A DNA stretch of 64,000 bases from Shewanella cutis (GCF_022410515.1 NZ_JACSDI010000001.1:62001-126000); one strand, 5' to 3'. Shown: positions 1 to 10,286, counted from the first letter of the stretch. Numbers and translations are program-made. The notes: generated by a model not told the origin, from the letters alone.

Positions 1-801
1 CCACGCTTTTATCCACTGGAATACACTAAACTCACCCTAGAGATGACCTCGCCGGATTATGTGGATTATTTCCACGAATTGTCGTCGGAAAAACGCCATC
101 GCTTAATCGCGGAGCAAAAGTCCCTCTACAAGGGGATCAATGCCGAATTAATCAACGATATTTATGATCTTCTGTACCAAAAGCGCCTAATCAGTAACAT
201 CCAATGCCAACTACTGACCAATGTCGCTCTGACCGCAATCGACACCTCGGGCGACAAACTCAAGCTGCAATTTAAGCACCTTGAGCAGGAATATGCCCTC
301 GAGCAACAGACGGGCGCCGTCGTCTTAGGCACTGGCTATCAATACCGTTTACCTGATTTTATTCAAGGAATTAAATCACAAATCGAATTTGATGATCACG
401 GCCAACTCGCCATTCAGCGTGACTATGGTATCGATGTCAGAGGCGATATTTTTATTCAAAATGCAGGGCTGCATACCCACGGCATTAGCTCGCCGGATCT
501 CGGAATGGGCTGCTATCGCAACGCGACGATTCTGCAAGCGGTTTTGGGTTACGCGCCCTATCCGATTGAAACACGAATCGCCTTCCAAACCTTCGCCCCC
601 TGCAATATCGCCGACGCGAAAAGGCAACCGCTTGAGAGCAACACTCACTCAGAGATTGCGCCTTCTAAGACTCGTCAGGAGTTAAATCCATCAGCAAAGT
701 CCGTGCAACAACCCAGTATTAAGCCACAAACAGCACTACGGATAACTCCCACTGGCGGCAATGTATCGGCCTTAATGGCCCCAAATAAGGAGGCTCAATA
801 A
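1..801 (+). CDS. pubA: Hydroxamate siderophore N-monooxygenase, C-terminal part (PubA-like)
   Basis: The reading frame is open from base 1, so the gene starts before the window and only about 266 C-terminal residues are seen. The family (lysine/ornithine/diamine N-monooxygenase, FAD and NADPH dependent) hydroxylates a diamine, putrescine in the putrebactin pathway, as the first step of hydroxamate siderophore synthesis in the cytoplasm. The motif HTHGISSPDLGMG followed by YRNATILQ is the typical C-terminal signature of the family. A polar tail of about 60 residues follows it. The stop codon overlaps the start of the next gene by one base (TAATG), and AAGGAGG just before it serves that gene. 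Family is certain; the exact substrate is inferred from the neighbouring genes. Confidence 0.9.
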   Translation, partial: PRFYPLEYTKLTLEMTSPDYVDYFHELSSEKRHRLIAEQKSLYKGINAELINDIYDLLYQKRLISNIQCQLLTNVALTAIDTSGDKLKLQFKHLEQEYALEQQTGAVVLGTGYQYRLPDFIQGIKSQIEFDDHGQLAIQRDYGIDVRGDIFIQNAGLHTHGISSPDLGMGCYRNATILQAVLGYAPYPIETRIAFQTFAPCNIADAKRQPLESNTHSEIAPSKTRQELNPSAKSVQQPSIKPQTALRITPTGGNVSALMAPNKEAQ

Positions 802-1439
802 TGGCTAGCCAATGGAGCAGACATTGTGCAGATTCACTCTCAAAACACATTGTAATCAATGAGTTTGTATTTAAACCCCTAAACCTTGAGCAAGATATTC
901 CTATGCTGCAGTCATGGCTTAACCAAGACTATGCCAAGTTTTGGGGCATGCAGGGGATGACGCAAGCAACTATTACAGCCGCTATGGCGCCCTCGGAACA
1001 CAAAGTAGTGCTGATTGGGGAATGGCAGGCAAAGCCATTGTTTATGGTAGAACTCTACGATCCAGCCCATGACGAAATTGGTCAGCACTATCAGGTTAAG
1101 CCGCTCGATTGCGGTATGCATTTAATCCTTGCGCCGATTGAAGGCAAACCCGTTCATGGCTTATCCCGCAAAGTGATGGCGGCTATCGCCCAACTTGTTC
1201 TTGAAACACTCGCGTTTACGCGACTGGTAGTTGAGCCGGATCAGCAAAATCACAAAATTCACCGCTTAAATTGCCAGATTGGGATCCGTTATCAAAAAGC
1301 CATCCAACTCAGTACCAAAGCTGCGTTTTTAGGTTTTTGCAGTGCCCAAAGCCGCCAGACGGCAACTCAAGCCCCCCAATTGCCGAGTAAAAATCGCCCT
1401 GTCACCCAGTCACTTTCAACCTTATCACTTTGTAGGTGA
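801..1439 (+). CDS. pubB: Siderophore N-acyltransferase, GNAT-type (PubB-like)
   Basis: 212 residues. It resembles the IucB/AlcB group of siderophore acyltransferases (GNAT fold), which transfer an acyl group (succinyl in the putrebactin/alcaligin pathway) from CoA to an N-hydroxylated diamine. [18 protein letters not shown] segment near the N-terminus and the later GMHLILAP and [14 protein letters not shown] segments fit this group; the last is close to the usual acceptor-site region. A strong AAGGAGG lies inside the end of pubA and the ATG overlaps the pubA stop by one base, so translation is probably coupled. The C-terminal 40 residues are Gln/Pro/Ser rich and look unstructured. The third gene follows after four bases, so this is one operon. 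Confidence 0.88.
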   Translation: MASQWSRHCADSLSKHIVINEFVFKPLNLEQDIPMLQSWLNQDYAKFWGMQGMTQATITAAMAPSEHKVVLIGEWQAKPLFMVELYDPAHDEIGQHYQVKPLDCGMHLILAPIEGKPVHGLSRKVMAAIAQLVLETLAFTRLVVEPDQQNHKIHRLNCQIGIRYQKAIQLSTKAAFLGFCSAQSRQTATQAPQLPSKNRPVTQSLSTLSLCR

Positions 1440-1443
1440 ACCG

Positions 1444-3342
1444 ATGAACTTAGCCACTAACGCCTTATTACTCAAACCATTCGCCCACACCAAGTTGCCG
1501 AATATTGAGGATTTACCCTCTTACCCCCATGTGCCTGCCCATTTAACGCCCCAGCATTGGCAGGCGGCTAACCGCCATTTGGTGAAGAAAATCCTCTGCG
1601 AATTTACCCATGAGAAGATCATCACCCCACAGATTTACGCCCAAGGCGCAAAGATAAACCACTATGAGCTCTGGTTAAATGACAGCACGTATTACTTTAG
1701 CGCGCGCCATTATCAGCTCGACCACCTTGAAATCGCCGCGGATTCTATTCGAGTCACCAGTGCGGGCACTGAAAGACCACTCGATGCCATGAGGCTAATT
1801 ATCAACTTAAAAAATGTGCTTGGTATGAGTGAAACCCTGTTGCCCACTTACCTTGAAGAAATCACCAGCACCCTCTACAGCAAGGCCTACAAGTTGTCCC
1901 ATCAGGCTATCCCTGCCGCCAAACTTGCTATTGCGGATTATCAGACGTTAGAGGCGGGCATGACTGAAGGACATCCGGTGTTTATTGCCAACAATGGCCG
2001 CATTGGTTTTGATATGCAGGACTATTATCAATTTGCCCCCGAGAGTGCCACTGCGCTAAAACTCCTGTGGATTGCCGTTTCTAAGGACAAAACTACCTTC
2101 TCCGCCCTTGAAGGATTAGATCATGATACCTTGCTAAAACAGGAGCTTGGCGAACAGTTCTCCGAGTTTCAGCAACAACTAATCGCACAGGGGAAAACAA
2201 GCGATGCCTTTTATTTTATGCCCGTTCATCCGTGGCAATGGCGCGAAAAAATTGCCCGCACCTTTGCTGGTGAAATCGCCCGCGGCGACATTATTTATCT
2301 TGGCCAGAGCCAAGATTGCTATCAAGTTCAACAATCGATCCGCACCTTCTTTAATTTAAGCGCGCCGCAAAAGTGCTACGTCAAAACAGCCCTTTCCATC
2401 TTAAACATGGGTTTTATGCGCGGCCTGTCCCCGCTGTATATGAGCTGCACTCCGCAGATCAACGCTTGGGTAGCAAACCTAATCGAAAGTGATGATTACT
2501 TTGCCGAGCAAGGTTTTGTGATCCTCAAAGAAATCGCCGCGATTGGTTATCACCACAGGTATTACGAAGAAGCCCTCACCCAAGATAGCGCCTATAAAAA
2601 AATGCTGTCAGCGCTGTGGCGCGAAAGCCCACTGCCGCATATTGAGCCGCAGCAAAACCTGATGACCATGGCGGCGCTATTACACGTCGATCATCAGGAG
2701 CAAGCCCTGCTTGCCGCCTTAATCGCGCACTCGGGCTTAAGCGCCAAGGAGTGGGTTACGCGTTATCTCAAGCTCTACTTATCGCCATTACTGCACGCCT
2801 TCTTCGCCTACGATCTGGTGTTTATGCCCCATGGTGAGAACCTGATTTTAGTGCTGGATGCCGGCATCCCGGTCAAAATATTGATGAAGGATATCGGGGA
2901 AGAAGTCGCTGTACTCAACGGCAACGAGCCTCTGCCGCAAGAAGTGCAGCGCCTTGCGGTCGAGCTTGAGGAGGAGATGAAGCTCAACTATATCCTGCTC
3001 GATATTTTCGACTGTATTTTCCGTTATTTAGCGCCCATTTTGGATAAGCACACCGAAGTCAGCGAAGCGCTATTTTGGGAGCTTGTGGCAGACAATGTAC
3101 GCGACTATCAAACGCAACATCCGCACTTGGCGAACAAATTTGCACAGTACGATCTCTTTAAAGACAGCTTCGTGCGCACTTGCCTTAATCGCATTCAGCT
3201 CAATAACAACCAGCAGATGATTGACCTTGCCGACAGGGAAAAAAATCTGCGCTTTGCGGGCGAAATTGTTAATCCGCTGGCAGCCTTCAGGCAAAGCCAT
3301 GCCTTTAATATTTTTAATCAAGAAGTTAAATCCAAACCCTAA
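1444..3342 (+). CDS. pubC: NRPS-independent siderophore synthetase (PubC-like, IucA/IucC family)
   Basis: 632 residues from ATG 1444. An in-frame ATG at 1342 would overlap pubB by about 100 bases, and family similarity begins after 1444, so the shorter form is preferred. NIS synthetases use ATP to adenylate a carboxylate and condense it with a hydroxamate amine. PubC/AlcC enzymes dimerise and macrocyclise N-hydroxy-succinyl-diamine to give putrebactin or alcaligin. Visible family signatures are [15 protein letters not shown] around residues 175-190, [11 protein letters not shown] around 255 and [13 protein letters not shown] around 460. These line the ATP and substrate pocket in the family, and FhuF-type residues are absent. 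It completes a three-gene cytoplasmic pathway; the receptor follows. Confidence 0.92.
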   Translation: MNLATNALLLKPFAHTKLPNIEDLPSYPHVPAHLTPQHWQAANRHLVKKILCEFTHEKIITPQIYAQGAKINHYELWLNDSTYYFSARHYQLDHLEIAADSIRVTSAGTERPLDAMRLIINLKNVLGMSETLLPTYLEEITSTLYSKAYKLSHQAIPAAKLAIADYQTLEAGMTEGHPVFIANNGRIGFDMQDYYQFAPESATALKLLWIAVSKDKTTFSALEGLDHDTLLKQELGEQFSEFQQQLIAQGKTSDAFYFMPVHPWQWREKIARTFAGEIARGDIIYLGQSQDCYQVQQSIRTFFNLSAPQKCYVKTALSILNMGFMRGLSPLYMSCTPQINAWVANLIESDDYFAEQGFVILKEIAAIGYHHRYYEEALTQDSAYKKMLSALWRESPLPHIEPQQNLMTMAALLHVDHQEQALLAALIAHSGLSAKEWVTRYLKLYLSPLLHAFFAYDLVFMPHGENLILVLDAGIPVKILMKDIGEEVAVLNGNEPLPQEVQRLAVELEEEMKLNYILLDIFDCIFRYLAPILDKHTEVSEALFWELVADNVRDYQTQHPHLANKFAQYDLFKDSFVRTCLNRIQLNNNQQMIDLADREKNLRFAGEIVNPLAAFRQSHAFNIFNQEVKSKP

Positions 3343-3357
3343 AGCATTTTTAACCTT

Positions 3358-3398
3358 GAGTGGGTCTTGCGCCCACTCTGGGCACTCATCTGTGCCCA
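3358..3398. other. Two tandem hairpins between pubC and the receptor gene
   Basis: Two perfect 7-bp inverted repeats lie end to end: GAGTGGG/CCCACTC (3358-3364 with 3372-3378) and TGGGCAC/GTGCCCA (3379-3385 with 3392-3398). No T-run follows, so they do not look like a plain terminator. They could be an RNA processing or stability element separating biosynthesis genes from the receptor gene in one transcript. Confidence 0.5.
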
Positions 3399-3448
3399 AA
3401 AACAACCTAGTCAATCAAACCGCCAAAATGGAATTTAAGATCATTATT

Positions 3449-5650
3449 ATGAAAACCTTCCCCCTCAACCGACTCGCTGCGCACTGCCAACTTGCCATCA
3501 AACGCCCAGAGCTTATTCTTTGCTCCGCCATACTCAGCATGCCCTATGCTTATGCCGATGCCAGCGATACCCAGAAGAAATCCACCAAAGACATTGAAAT
3601 CATTAATGTCGTTGGTGCTAAGGATCTCCACGATAAGCGCTACAAAACCCCAGCGATGAACACGGCTACGGGCCTAGATTTGTCTTATTTAGAGACGCCG
3701 CAATCCGTCACCTCGGTCACTCGCCAAATGATGCAAGATCAGCAGTTAAACAGCGTAATTGAAGCCATGACCAGCGTGGCCGGTATCAATGCCCGGCCAA
3801 TGGACAACGACAGATACAGCATCAGCTCCCGCGGGATTGCAGTCACCAGCATTCTTTACGATGGCGTGCCCACCACCTATGACACCCGTTTTAACTACGG
3901 CGATAACCTTATCGATACCGCCATCTACGAGCGGGTGGAAATTGTCCGTGGCGCCACAGGGTTAATGACAGGTGCAGGTAACCCTTCGGCTGCGATTAAC
4001 CTTGTGCGTAAACGCCCGACACAAGAATTTATGGGCAACACCTCAGTGAGTGTCGGCTCATGGAACAATATGCGCGGCATGGTCGACTTATCCAGCGGCT
4101 TAACTGACAGTAGCAGCATTCGTGGCCGTGTTGTCGCCGCCTATCAAGATAAAGAATCCTTCCAAGACAGATACCAGCAACAACGCACCACCCTCTATGG
4201 CATTGTTGAAGCCGATATTACCGACAGCACACTGCTGGCCTTAGGAGTGGATTATCAAGACACCACGCCCGAAGCCACTATGTCCGGCGGTCTGCCGCTG
4301 TTCCACAGTGATGGCAGCCGTACAAATTACGATCGCGCCACTTCCACCGCCCCCGATTGGGCCTCGGCGCATACCCAAGGGCTTAATACCTTCGCCAGCC
4401 TTGAACATCGTTTTGAAAACGGTTGGGAGCTAAAAGGCACCTACAGTTACGGCGATAACTCGCTGAAATATAACGTGCTGTGGGCTACAGGCTACCCAAA
4501 TCCGGTAACGAACATAGGCGCAACCGCAGGCTCAATCGCCTATATTGACGGTAGCCGCAGCCAACATAACCTCGACTTACGGGCACAGGGAATGTTTGCC
4601 CTGTTTGGCCGAGAACATCAACTCACTTTTGGCTGGACGGGTCAGCGCCAAGAGTTTGCCAACCCGTACTATTATCCAACGGCCGCAGTGCCGCCTCTGG
4701 GGGACTTTCGCGATCCCAACTTCCAGTATCCAAAACCGCAGTGGAAGGAGACTCACACCACGGGCTCCTTCGGTGAAACCGAGCAAAGCGCCGCCTATGT
4801 GGCCACGCAGCTTAATCTGACCGATGCCTTGGCCGTATTAGCCGGCCTTCGTCTAAATCAGTGGCAAACCGACCAAAATAACTTTGGCAGTTTGTATGAT
4901 TTTAAGGTCGACAATGAACTCACAACCTATCTTGGCCTGACCTACGCGCTGACCGAGCAATACTCCCTTTACGCCAGTTATACCGATATTTTTGCGCCAC
5001 AAACCTTGCAGCGGATCGATGCCAGTTACATCGATCCCGTCAAAGGTAAAAACTACGAGGCGGGCATTAAGGCCAGCTTGATGGATGAAAGCTTAGATAT
5101 GTCGTTGTCGGTATTTGAAATTCGCCAAGACAATGTTGGCGAACGCACTGGCGATGTGTTGCCAGGCACCACCATCCCAGTGTATCGAGAGGTTAACGGC
5201 ACCCAAACCCAAGGCTTTGAGTTTGAATCCACAGGCAAAATCACCGATGACTGGAATATCTACTTCGGCTACACCCAATTCAGCACCGATGATCCTAAGG
5301 GCAAGCGCATCAACACTACTTCCCCCCGCCAGCAGCTAAAACTCTTTACCACTTACACCTTTAGCGGCGATTGGAACAAGTTACAGCTCGGCGCTGGAGT
5401 TAATTGGCAAAGCCGAGTCTATATGACAATCAAAACTCCGCCACCAACACCAGTAAATGTTGAAGTGGATCAAGGCTCCTATGCATTGGCCAGTCTCATG
5501 GCAAGTTATGCCTTTACCGAGCAGCTAAAACTGAGCGCCAATGTCCACAACGCCTTGGATAAAACCTACTACAGCCAAGTAGGGCAATTTAGTCAGTTTC
5601 AATATGGTACGCCGCGAAGCGTGAGTGTGAATTTGGACTACCGTTTTTAA
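3449..5650 (+). CDS. putA: TonB-dependent ferric siderophore receptor (putrebactin type)
   Basis: 733 residues from ATG 3449, chosen because a TAAGA Shine-Dalgarno-like stretch precedes it, whereas the in-frame ATG at 3428 has none. The N-terminus is a long signal peptide (basic start, hydrophobic core, AYADA cleavage region). The mature start has a TonB-box-like segment EIINVVG. A plug domain follows (MQDQQLNSVIEAM through RGATGLMTGAGNPSAAINLVRKRP), then a beta-barrel ending in the aromatic terminus NLDYRF, as expected for an outer-membrane protein. It imports the ferric form of the siderophore made by the preceding three genes, powered by TonB. The symbol follows S. oneidensis usage; it is not the proline dehydrogenase of the same name. 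Confidence 0.92.
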   Translation: MKTFPLNRLAAHCQLAIKRPELILCSAILSMPYAYADASDTQKKSTKDIEIINVVGAKDLHDKRYKTPAMNTATGLDLSYLETPQSVTSVTRQMMQDQQLNSVIEAMTSVAGINARPMDNDRYSISSRGIAVTSILYDGVPTTYDTRFNYGDNLIDTAIYERVEIVRGATGLMTGAGNPSAAINLVRKRPTQEFMGNTSVSVGSWNNMRGMVDLSSGLTDSSSIRGRVVAAYQDKESFQDRYQQQRTTLYGIVEADITDSTLLALGVDYQDTTPEATMSGGLPLFHSDGSRTNYDRATSTAPDWASAHTQGLNTFASLEHRFENGWELKGTYSYGDNSLKYNVLWATGYPNPVTNIGATAGSIAYIDGSRSQHNLDLRAQGMFALFGREHQLTFGWTGQRQEFANPYYYPTAAVPPLGDFRDPNFQYPKPQWKETHTTGSFGETEQSAAYVATQLNLTDALAVLAGLRLNQWQTDQNNFGSLYDFKVDNELTTYLGLTYALTEQYSLYASYTDIFAPQTLQRIDASYIDPVKGKNYEAGIKASLMDESLDMSLSVFEIRQDNVGERTGDVLPGTTIPVYREVNGTQTQGFEFESTGKITDDWNIYFGYTQFSTDDPKGKRINTTSPRQQLKLFTTYTFSGDWNKLQLGAGVNWQSRVYMTIKTPPPTPVNVEVDQGSYALASLMASYAFTEQLKLSANVHNALDKTYYSQVGQFSQFQYGTPRSVSVNLDYRF

Positions 5651-5729
5651 CTCAGTGCTTTTAACTGAGCGTTTTAACCGACCTTTTTGAACAAACCATT
5701 GCTCATAAAGGATAAGTCAACCCAACACG

Positions 5730-5754
5730 GCGGTGAGCCACCTAAGCTCACCGC
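5730..5754 (+). terminator. Stem-loop downstream of the receptor gene
   Basis: GCGGTGAGC and GCTCACCGC form a perfect 9-bp stem with a 7-base loop, followed by AATTTAT instead of a real U-run. It could be a weak terminator or an attenuating hairpin before the reductase gene. Confidence 0.5.
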
Positions 5755-5787
5755 AATTTATCATCCCTCTACCAGCAAGGAGTCATT

Positions 5788-6870
5788 ATGGCGCGCCAAG
5801 GAGAAGCGATTCCAACCCAAACCCAATCCGCTGAAATCACCCTCTCGGCGAATATTACCTCGGTAAAATCAGTACCAATCCATTTAACGACACCACATTT
5901 AACGACAACGCATTTGACTCAATCAGCTTTAAAGCAAATGGATTTAAACCACGTCGCACAGCAATTTAATCAGCGACTATCGCAGCAGGCCCCCTTTTAT
6001 GCCCAGCATTTTGTAGCCACGACCAAACCCCAAGGACTCAGTTTTGACACTTGGAGTCAACCAGCCGTGTATCAGCAGCTATTACTGAATTTTGCCAAGG
6101 CTTATCCACCATTGACCGCGGCGAAAATATCCGCCACACAGCAAACAGCAAATGCTAAAACCTTGCTTTGCCATAGTCACAGCTCCAAAGCCCTGCACTC
6201 ACTTTGGGGACAATGGTATTTTGGACTGTTAGTACCGCCGATGCTTGAATGGATTGTTCAAGTGACAACCTCAATGCAGATGGCTAAATCTATTGAAGAA
6301 ATTGATTTGTTACCCCAGCAATTTTTTATTCATCCCCACGATTCAGGTCGAGTTGCAAACATTGAGTTTTCCCTTAATCGGACGAATCGACCAATCCCAA
6401 CACCCAATAAATCTGAGTACAAGTTACAGCAGCTTAATCAAGCTCGCGGCTTATTAACCTGTAATAACCAATCACCATTACAGGATGAACGGCTGGTAGA
6501 GCGGCGAATTATCCAATTTATTCAAACTAATCTAGCGCCAAGCGTTGAGCGATTAACCGGTTTAAGCCCAACACCCGCCAAACTGTATTGGAGCCATTTA
6601 GGCTACCTTATTCACTGGTATTTGGGTGAAATGGCCCTGCCTATGCAGCAGTTTAATCAGTTAACGCAACGACTTTTTCAAACAAATACCTTTGCCGATG
6701 GCACTGTAAATCCACTTTATAACAGCATTAATCTTGCTCCCGCTTGCGAGCCAAGTTCAGGGTGTACTCGCCGTGTTTGCTGCTTGCGAAATCAATTAGC
6801 CAATAGTCATCAATGCGGTGATTGCCCATTAGTTGCACGCACCCAAGCACGTCGGGCAGCCCAAGGTTAA
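5788..6870 (+). CDS. Ferric siderophore reductase, FhuF-like [2Fe-2S] protein
   Basis: 360 residues; AAGGAG lies 7 bases before the ATG. The C-terminus carries the FhuF signature: two adjacent cysteines, ten residues, then CxxC (CC-x10-CGDC, residues about 332-347), which binds an unusual [2Fe-2S] cluster. In the family this protein reduces the ferric siderophore in the cytoplasm so that iron is released. Residues 1-40 are low-complexity Thr/Leu/His rich. The position directly after the putrebactin receptor suggests that it acts on ferric putrebactin. Annotations of such genes as ViuB-type are common, but ViuB proper is a flavoprotein without this Cys motif, so FhuF-like is the better name. 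Confidence 0.87.
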   Translation: MARQGEAIPTQTQSAEITLSANITSVKSVPIHLTTPHLTTTHLTQSALKQMDLNHVAQQFNQRLSQQAPFYAQHFVATTKPQGLSFDTWSQPAVYQQLLLNFAKAYPPLTAAKISATQQTANAKTLLCHSHSSKALHSLWGQWYFGLLVPPMLEWIVQVTTSMQMAKSIEEIDLLPQQFFIHPHDSGRVANIEFSLNRTNRPIPTPNKSEYKLQQLNQARGLLTCNNQSPLQDERLVERRIIQFIQTNLAPSVERLTGLSPTPAKLYWSHLGYLIHWYLGEMALPMQQFNQLTQRLFQTNTFADGTVNPLYNSINLAPACEPSSGCTRRVCCLRNQLANSHQCGDCPLVARTQARRAAQG

Positions 6871-7025
6871 ACGATATCGACACAGCAGGTGCGCAACAAA
6901 CGTGCGAGTTCACATAAGATTGCGCGGGTTTCATGCCACAGATCGCAATCGGTGCCCTCTCACGGCTTTTTCCCTCTCGCCCCCCATGCTACACTCAGGC
7001 TCAAGTCTTCTAAACCCGATTATTT

Positions 7026-7571
7026 ATGAAACAACTGCTTGATTTTCTGCCCCTCGTTATCTTTTTTGCCGTCTATAAGTTTTACGATATTTACATCGCC
7101 AGTGGCGCGTTAATCGCTGCTACGGCACTGCAATTAGTCGTGACCTACGCGCTATACAAAAAACTCGAGAAGATGCACCTTATTACCTTCGCTATGGTGA
7201 CAGTGTTTGGCACCCTCACCTTAGTGTTCCATGACGATGCCTTTATCAAGTGGAAAGTCACTATTATTTATGCGTTATTTGCCCTAGCCCTTGGCGTGAG
7301 CCAACTACTCAACAAGTCAATTTTAAAGTCGATGTTGGGTAAAGAGATGAAGGTTGCCGATAATATTTGGGCACACGTAACCTGGTACTGGGTAAGCTTT
7401 TTTGCCATCTGTGGCCTAGTCAATATCTATGTCGCCTTTAGCCTGCCATTAGAAACTTGGGTGAACTTTAAAGTATTTGGCCTCACCGCCTTAACCCTGA
7501 TTAATACCGTAATCACCGTCTTTTACCTTTATAAACATCTTCCCGAAGATCAACGCAAGGAACTCAAATAA
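7026..7571 (+). CDS. yciB: Inner membrane septation-related protein YciB (IspZ)
   Basis: 181 residues with about five to six hydrophobic segments. It begins [23 protein letters not shown], the hallmark N-terminus of YciB/IspZ. Family length (about 180) agrees. The protein sits in the inner membrane and is linked by literature to cell-envelope synthesis and division; no enzymatic reaction is established. Its stop overlaps the start of yciI by one base (TAATG), and yciI overlaps xthA in the same way, so the three are translationally linked. Confidence 0.93.
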   Translation: MKQLLDFLPLVIFFAVYKFYDIYIASGALIAATALQLVVTYALYKKLEKMHLITFAMVTVFGTLTLVFHDDAFIKWKVTIIYALFALALGVSQLLNKSILKSMLGKEMKVADNIWAHVTWYWVSFFAICGLVNIYVAFSLPLETWVNFKVFGLTALTLINTVITVFYLYKHLPEDQRKELK

Positions 7572-7870
7572 TGTGGTATATGATTTCAGCTCAAGATGTT
7601 GAGAACAGCTTAGAAAAACGTTTAGCGGCGCGCCCTGCGCATTTAGCACGCTTACAGGAACTGGCCGATGAAGGTCGCTTGCTCGTTGCCGGTCCACACC
7701 CCGCTATCGATAGTGAAAACCCTGGTGATGCGGGTTTTAGCGGCTCATTAGTGGTTGCGGATTTCGATTCGTTAGCCACAGCTCAGGCGTGGGCTGATGC
7801 CGATCCTTACTTCGCTGCGGGCGTATATCAAAGCGTTGTGGTAAAACCCTTCAAACGAGTTCTGCCTTAA
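7571..7870 (+). CDS. yciI: YciI-like protein
   Basis: 99 residues, the usual length for the YciI family (dimeric alpha+beta ferredoxin-like fold). The segments [18 protein letters not shown] and [23 protein letters not shown] with the conserved His and Asp are typical. The biochemical role is not settled; a peroxidase-like or small-molecule-binding function has been suggested for relatives. AAGGA inside the end of yciB provides the ribosome binding site. Confidence 0.9.
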   Translation: MWYMISAQDVENSLEKRLAARPAHLARLQELADEGRLLVAGPHPAIDSENPGDAGFSGSLVVADFDSLATAQAWADADPYFAAGVYQSVVVKPFKRVLP

Positions 7871-8682
7871 TGAAAATCGTTTCTTTCAATATCAATGGAT
7901 TGCGTTCTCGCCTGCATCAATTGCAAGCGTTAATCGACAGCCATCAGCCCGACATTATCGGCCTGCAAGAAACCAAAGTGCATGATGAAGCCTTCCCGCT
8001 CGCCGAAGTCGAGGCCATGGGCTATCACGTGCATTACCACGGTGGCAAGGCGCACTATGGCGTAGCCATGCTCTCCAAAGTCGCCCCACTGAAGGTGCAA
8101 AAGGGGTTTGCAACCGATGAAGAAGATGCCCAGCGCCGCATGATTATCGGCACCTTTGCGCAGGCAAATGGCCGTCCGTTAACTGTGCTGAATGGTTATT
8201 TCCCTCAGGGCGAAAGCATTGACCATCCGACTAAGTACCCTGCTAAGCGTAAGTTTTATCAGGACTTAATGGCGCATTTGCACGCTAATCATAGCAACGA
8301 TGAAGATATCGCCATTATTGGGGACATCAATATTTCGCCCATCGATTTGGATATCGGCATCGGTGAAGTCAACCGCAAGCGTTGGCTAAAAACCGGTAAA
8401 TGCAGCTTCCAACCCGAAGAGCGTGAATGGCTCAAAACCCTGCAGGATTGGGGATTAGTGGATACCTTCCGTCAACTGCACCCCGACCGCAGCGAGCGTT
8501 ATTCATGGTTCGATTACCGCAGCAAAGGCTTCGATGATAACCGCGGCCTACGCATCGATGTGATCTTGGCCACGCCGTCACTGGCTGCGCGTTTAGTCGA
8601 ATCCGACGTCGATTACGATCTGCGCGGCATCGATAAACCCTCAGATCACGCGCCAATTTGGAGCACCTTTAAAGAAGCCTAA
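7870..8682 (+). CDS. xthA: Exodeoxyribonuclease III
   Basis: 270 residues, matching E. coli ExoIII in length. It removes 3' blocking groups, cleaves at abasic sites and degrades 3' ends of duplex DNA in base excision repair. The metal ligand Glu is in GLQETK (about residue 34), the Asp/Asn pair in IGDINISP (about 151-153), and the catalytic His in the terminal SDHAPIWS. It is the last gene of the overlapping trio yciB-yciI-xthA. The final 287 coding bases plus downstream sequence (8396-8745) are repeated exactly at 11766-12115, but this copy is the complete gene. Confidence 0.97.
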   Translation: MKIVSFNINGLRSRLHQLQALIDSHQPDIIGLQETKVHDEAFPLAEVEAMGYHVHYHGGKAHYGVAMLSKVAPLKVQKGFATDEEDAQRRMIIGTFAQANGRPLTVLNGYFPQGESIDHPTKYPAKRKFYQDLMAHLHANHSNDEDIAIIGDINISPIDLDIGIGEVNRKRWLKTGKCSFQPEEREWLKTLQDWGLVDTFRQLHPDRSERYSWFDYRSKGFDDNRGLRIDVILATPSLAARLVESDVDYDLRGIDKPSDHAPIWSTFKEA

Positions 8683-8745
8683 CTCGCTCGAGTGAATTCT
8701 TTAATCGATATAAAAACATCGGCCTAGGTCGATGTTTTTGTTTGG
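8396..8745 (+). repeat. 350-bp direct repeat, copy 1 (xthA 3' end plus terminator)
   Basis: I compared this stretch base by base with 11766-12115 and found no difference. It covers the last 95 codons of xthA, the stop and the terminator. After a diverged stretch of about 25 bases the similarity resumes for 41 identical bases (8770-8810 against 12141-12181). The spacing between copies is 3370 bp. Confidence 0.97.
8712..8739 (+). terminator. Terminator after xthA
   Basis: AAAAACATCG and CGATGTTTTT form a 10-bp stem around an 8-base loop; the 3' arm ends in a run of five T. The same hairpin is present in the duplicate at 12082-12109. Confidence 0.85.
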
Positions 8746-8769
8746 AGTGAGTACGTTAAGCGCAAGCTT

Positions 8770-8810
8770 CATAGGCAAGCTATGGTATTCGCTCGACGAC
8801 ACGGTGAATA
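8770..8810. repeat. 41-bp sequence repeated beyond the main duplication, copy 1
   Basis: Identical to 12141-12181. It begins with a small hairpin (CATAG-gcaag-CTATG) and ends CTCGACGACACGGTGAATA. A related CTCGACGGCGACAT motif occurs at 9187-9199 next to a palindrome, so this may be part of a REP-like family dispersed in the genome. Confidence 0.8.
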
Positions 8811-9402
8811 GACACCTAGGGTTTCTAAGCTTATGAACGAGAGCCATGGTCGTTCTCATGCGTCCCTGCATTGCACGACATTCGATGGCGAAATGGCCGT
8901 TAAACACGGATGTTGTTCAAGTCCATCTGTGGATGCAGGGCCGCCCCGTCTGATATGAATGGATTCACGAATGCCGCGATGGCGTGGATGCCAAAGAGCG
9001 GCCATGTGGGGCGGACGGTCGTCTCGCTAATTGCCATGGCTCACCTGTTTAGCATCGGCGAAGTCTGTTTGCTTTAAAGAAATACGTAGCATGCTTTGGG
9101 ACAAAAGCGATTAACCTTTTTATCTATTTATGGAGTTTATTGTCATTGTTTCCCCAGTGACTCGCCGTGAATATATCCCTATAGGCTCGACGGCGACATC
9201 CATGTCGCCAACGGTCACTGGTGCCCCAATGCCAATTTTAACTACCCATTTGCGATATGTACGTAAAAAGAAAAGGGACAAAAATGAGTTAGGTTATTAA
9301 CTCTAACTTGTCAGTTTCGGATGAAAATTTCTATGGGCTAACGCTCAAATAACAGGCTAAAAAATGTGGGCTAAATTTGAGCGTAGGGAAAGCCCGCATG
9401 TT
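8811..9402. other. Gene-free stretch with REP-like hairpins
   Basis: No plausible gene is seen. Three inverted repeats are present. CCGCCCC/GGGGCGG lies at 8941-8947 and 9008-9014. A perfect palindrome GGCGACAT-CC-ATGTCGCC lies at 9192-9209 within a REP-like context. CGCTCAAAT/ATTTGAGCG at 9342-9350 and 9375-9383 may help terminate the lipoprotein gene that is read from the other side. Confidence 0.6.
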
Positions 9403-10179
9403 TTAGTCCTTATTAATTTGCTTGTTAAGTAGACTTTCACTAAGCTGACTATCCAAATTAATCATAAGCTCTTCGGTAAGCTTTTTATTTTCGTCTTCGC
9501 TAACATAATGAGTCTGACCTTGGATATTGGCTGTCAATTGGTTTGTAATTTCTCCGTATACTTTATTTAGTCTGGCTTTTAATAAACTTATATCTTCGCT
9601 CGTCATTGAGTTTTTTAGCGCAAATGGTTTGTTTGTGCTTATTGGTCCATAATTTCCTTCCCAAATTGCTTTTCCAGACTCAGATCTTAATATGGCTTTA
9701 AGCTGTGGGACAAAATTTATACCTGTTTCATTGGAAAATATAATGCACCATGGCTCAAGTGTTATTACTTGATTTTTTAAATTAGCGTTTAAGTGAATGG
9801 ACTTTATTTCCGATGTTAATTCAGGGTGTGAATTTAGCGAATCCAACAGTATTTTAGCCAAGTCAAAATTTTCTTTTAGCTCAGTTTCCAGGCTTCCTTC
9901 TAAGCTTTTTTCATTCAATAAATCAGATGCTAATACGCCTAAAGCACCAAAATATAGACCAATATCATTAGAAGACTCAGACCAATTTGCGACCACAAAA
10001 CCTGTACCTTTGATTCTTCTATCGCCTGGAGCCAAACTAAAATCGCTCCATTCGATGTTCAAAACATCTAGCTTTATTTCTTTTGCGGACTTAATCGGGA
10101 TGGCACCACCTTTTGGAGTTGATTGGCAACCCATCATTAAGAGAGAGACGGTAATGATGATGAAATACTTGATATACAT
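9403..10179 (-). CDS. Putative lipoprotein of unknown function
   Basis: 258 residues. The N-terminus is a lipoprotein signal: basic/hydrophobic start, then the lipobox LMMGC with Cys at about residue 18, so the mature protein should be lipid-anchored in the cell envelope. AAGGA lies about 8 bases before the ATG. The rest is a soluble, Asn/Ser/Lys-rich domain with no motif I recognise. Codon use is clearly AT-rich compared with the xthA side, which suggests acquisition. It stands alone between the xthA duplication and the repeat/transposase unit. Confidence 0.75.
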   Translation of the reverse strand: MYIKYFIIITVSLLMMGCQSTPKGGAIPIKSAKEIKLDVLNIEWSDFSLAPGDRRIKGTGFVVANWSESSNDIGLYFGALGVLASDLLNEKSLEGSLETELKENFDLAKILLDSLNSHPELTSEIKSIHLNANLKNQVITLEPWCIIFSNETGINFVPQLKAILRSESGKAIWEGNYGPISTNKPFALKNSMTSEDISLLKARLNKVYGEITNQLTANIQGQTHYVSEDENKKLTEELMINLDSQLSESLLNKQINKD

Positions 10180-10286
10180 TCTGAGTTTCCTTGTCTACTT
10201 AACATTTTATTAGTGCGCATGCGCGTTTTCCTCATTAGACCAGTATGCATGTATTGCAAAGAACTTATCAGCTTTTAATCTAAAAG

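Noticed and set aside
1342..1443. Upstream start for pubC at 1342
   Set aside because: It would overlap pubB by about 100 bases and add residues unlike the family; ATG 1444 fits better.
9797..10213. Plus-strand open frame of 138 codons over the lipoprotein gene
   Set aside because: It is antisense to a gene with a clear lipobox and ribosome binding site and shows no protein-like features.
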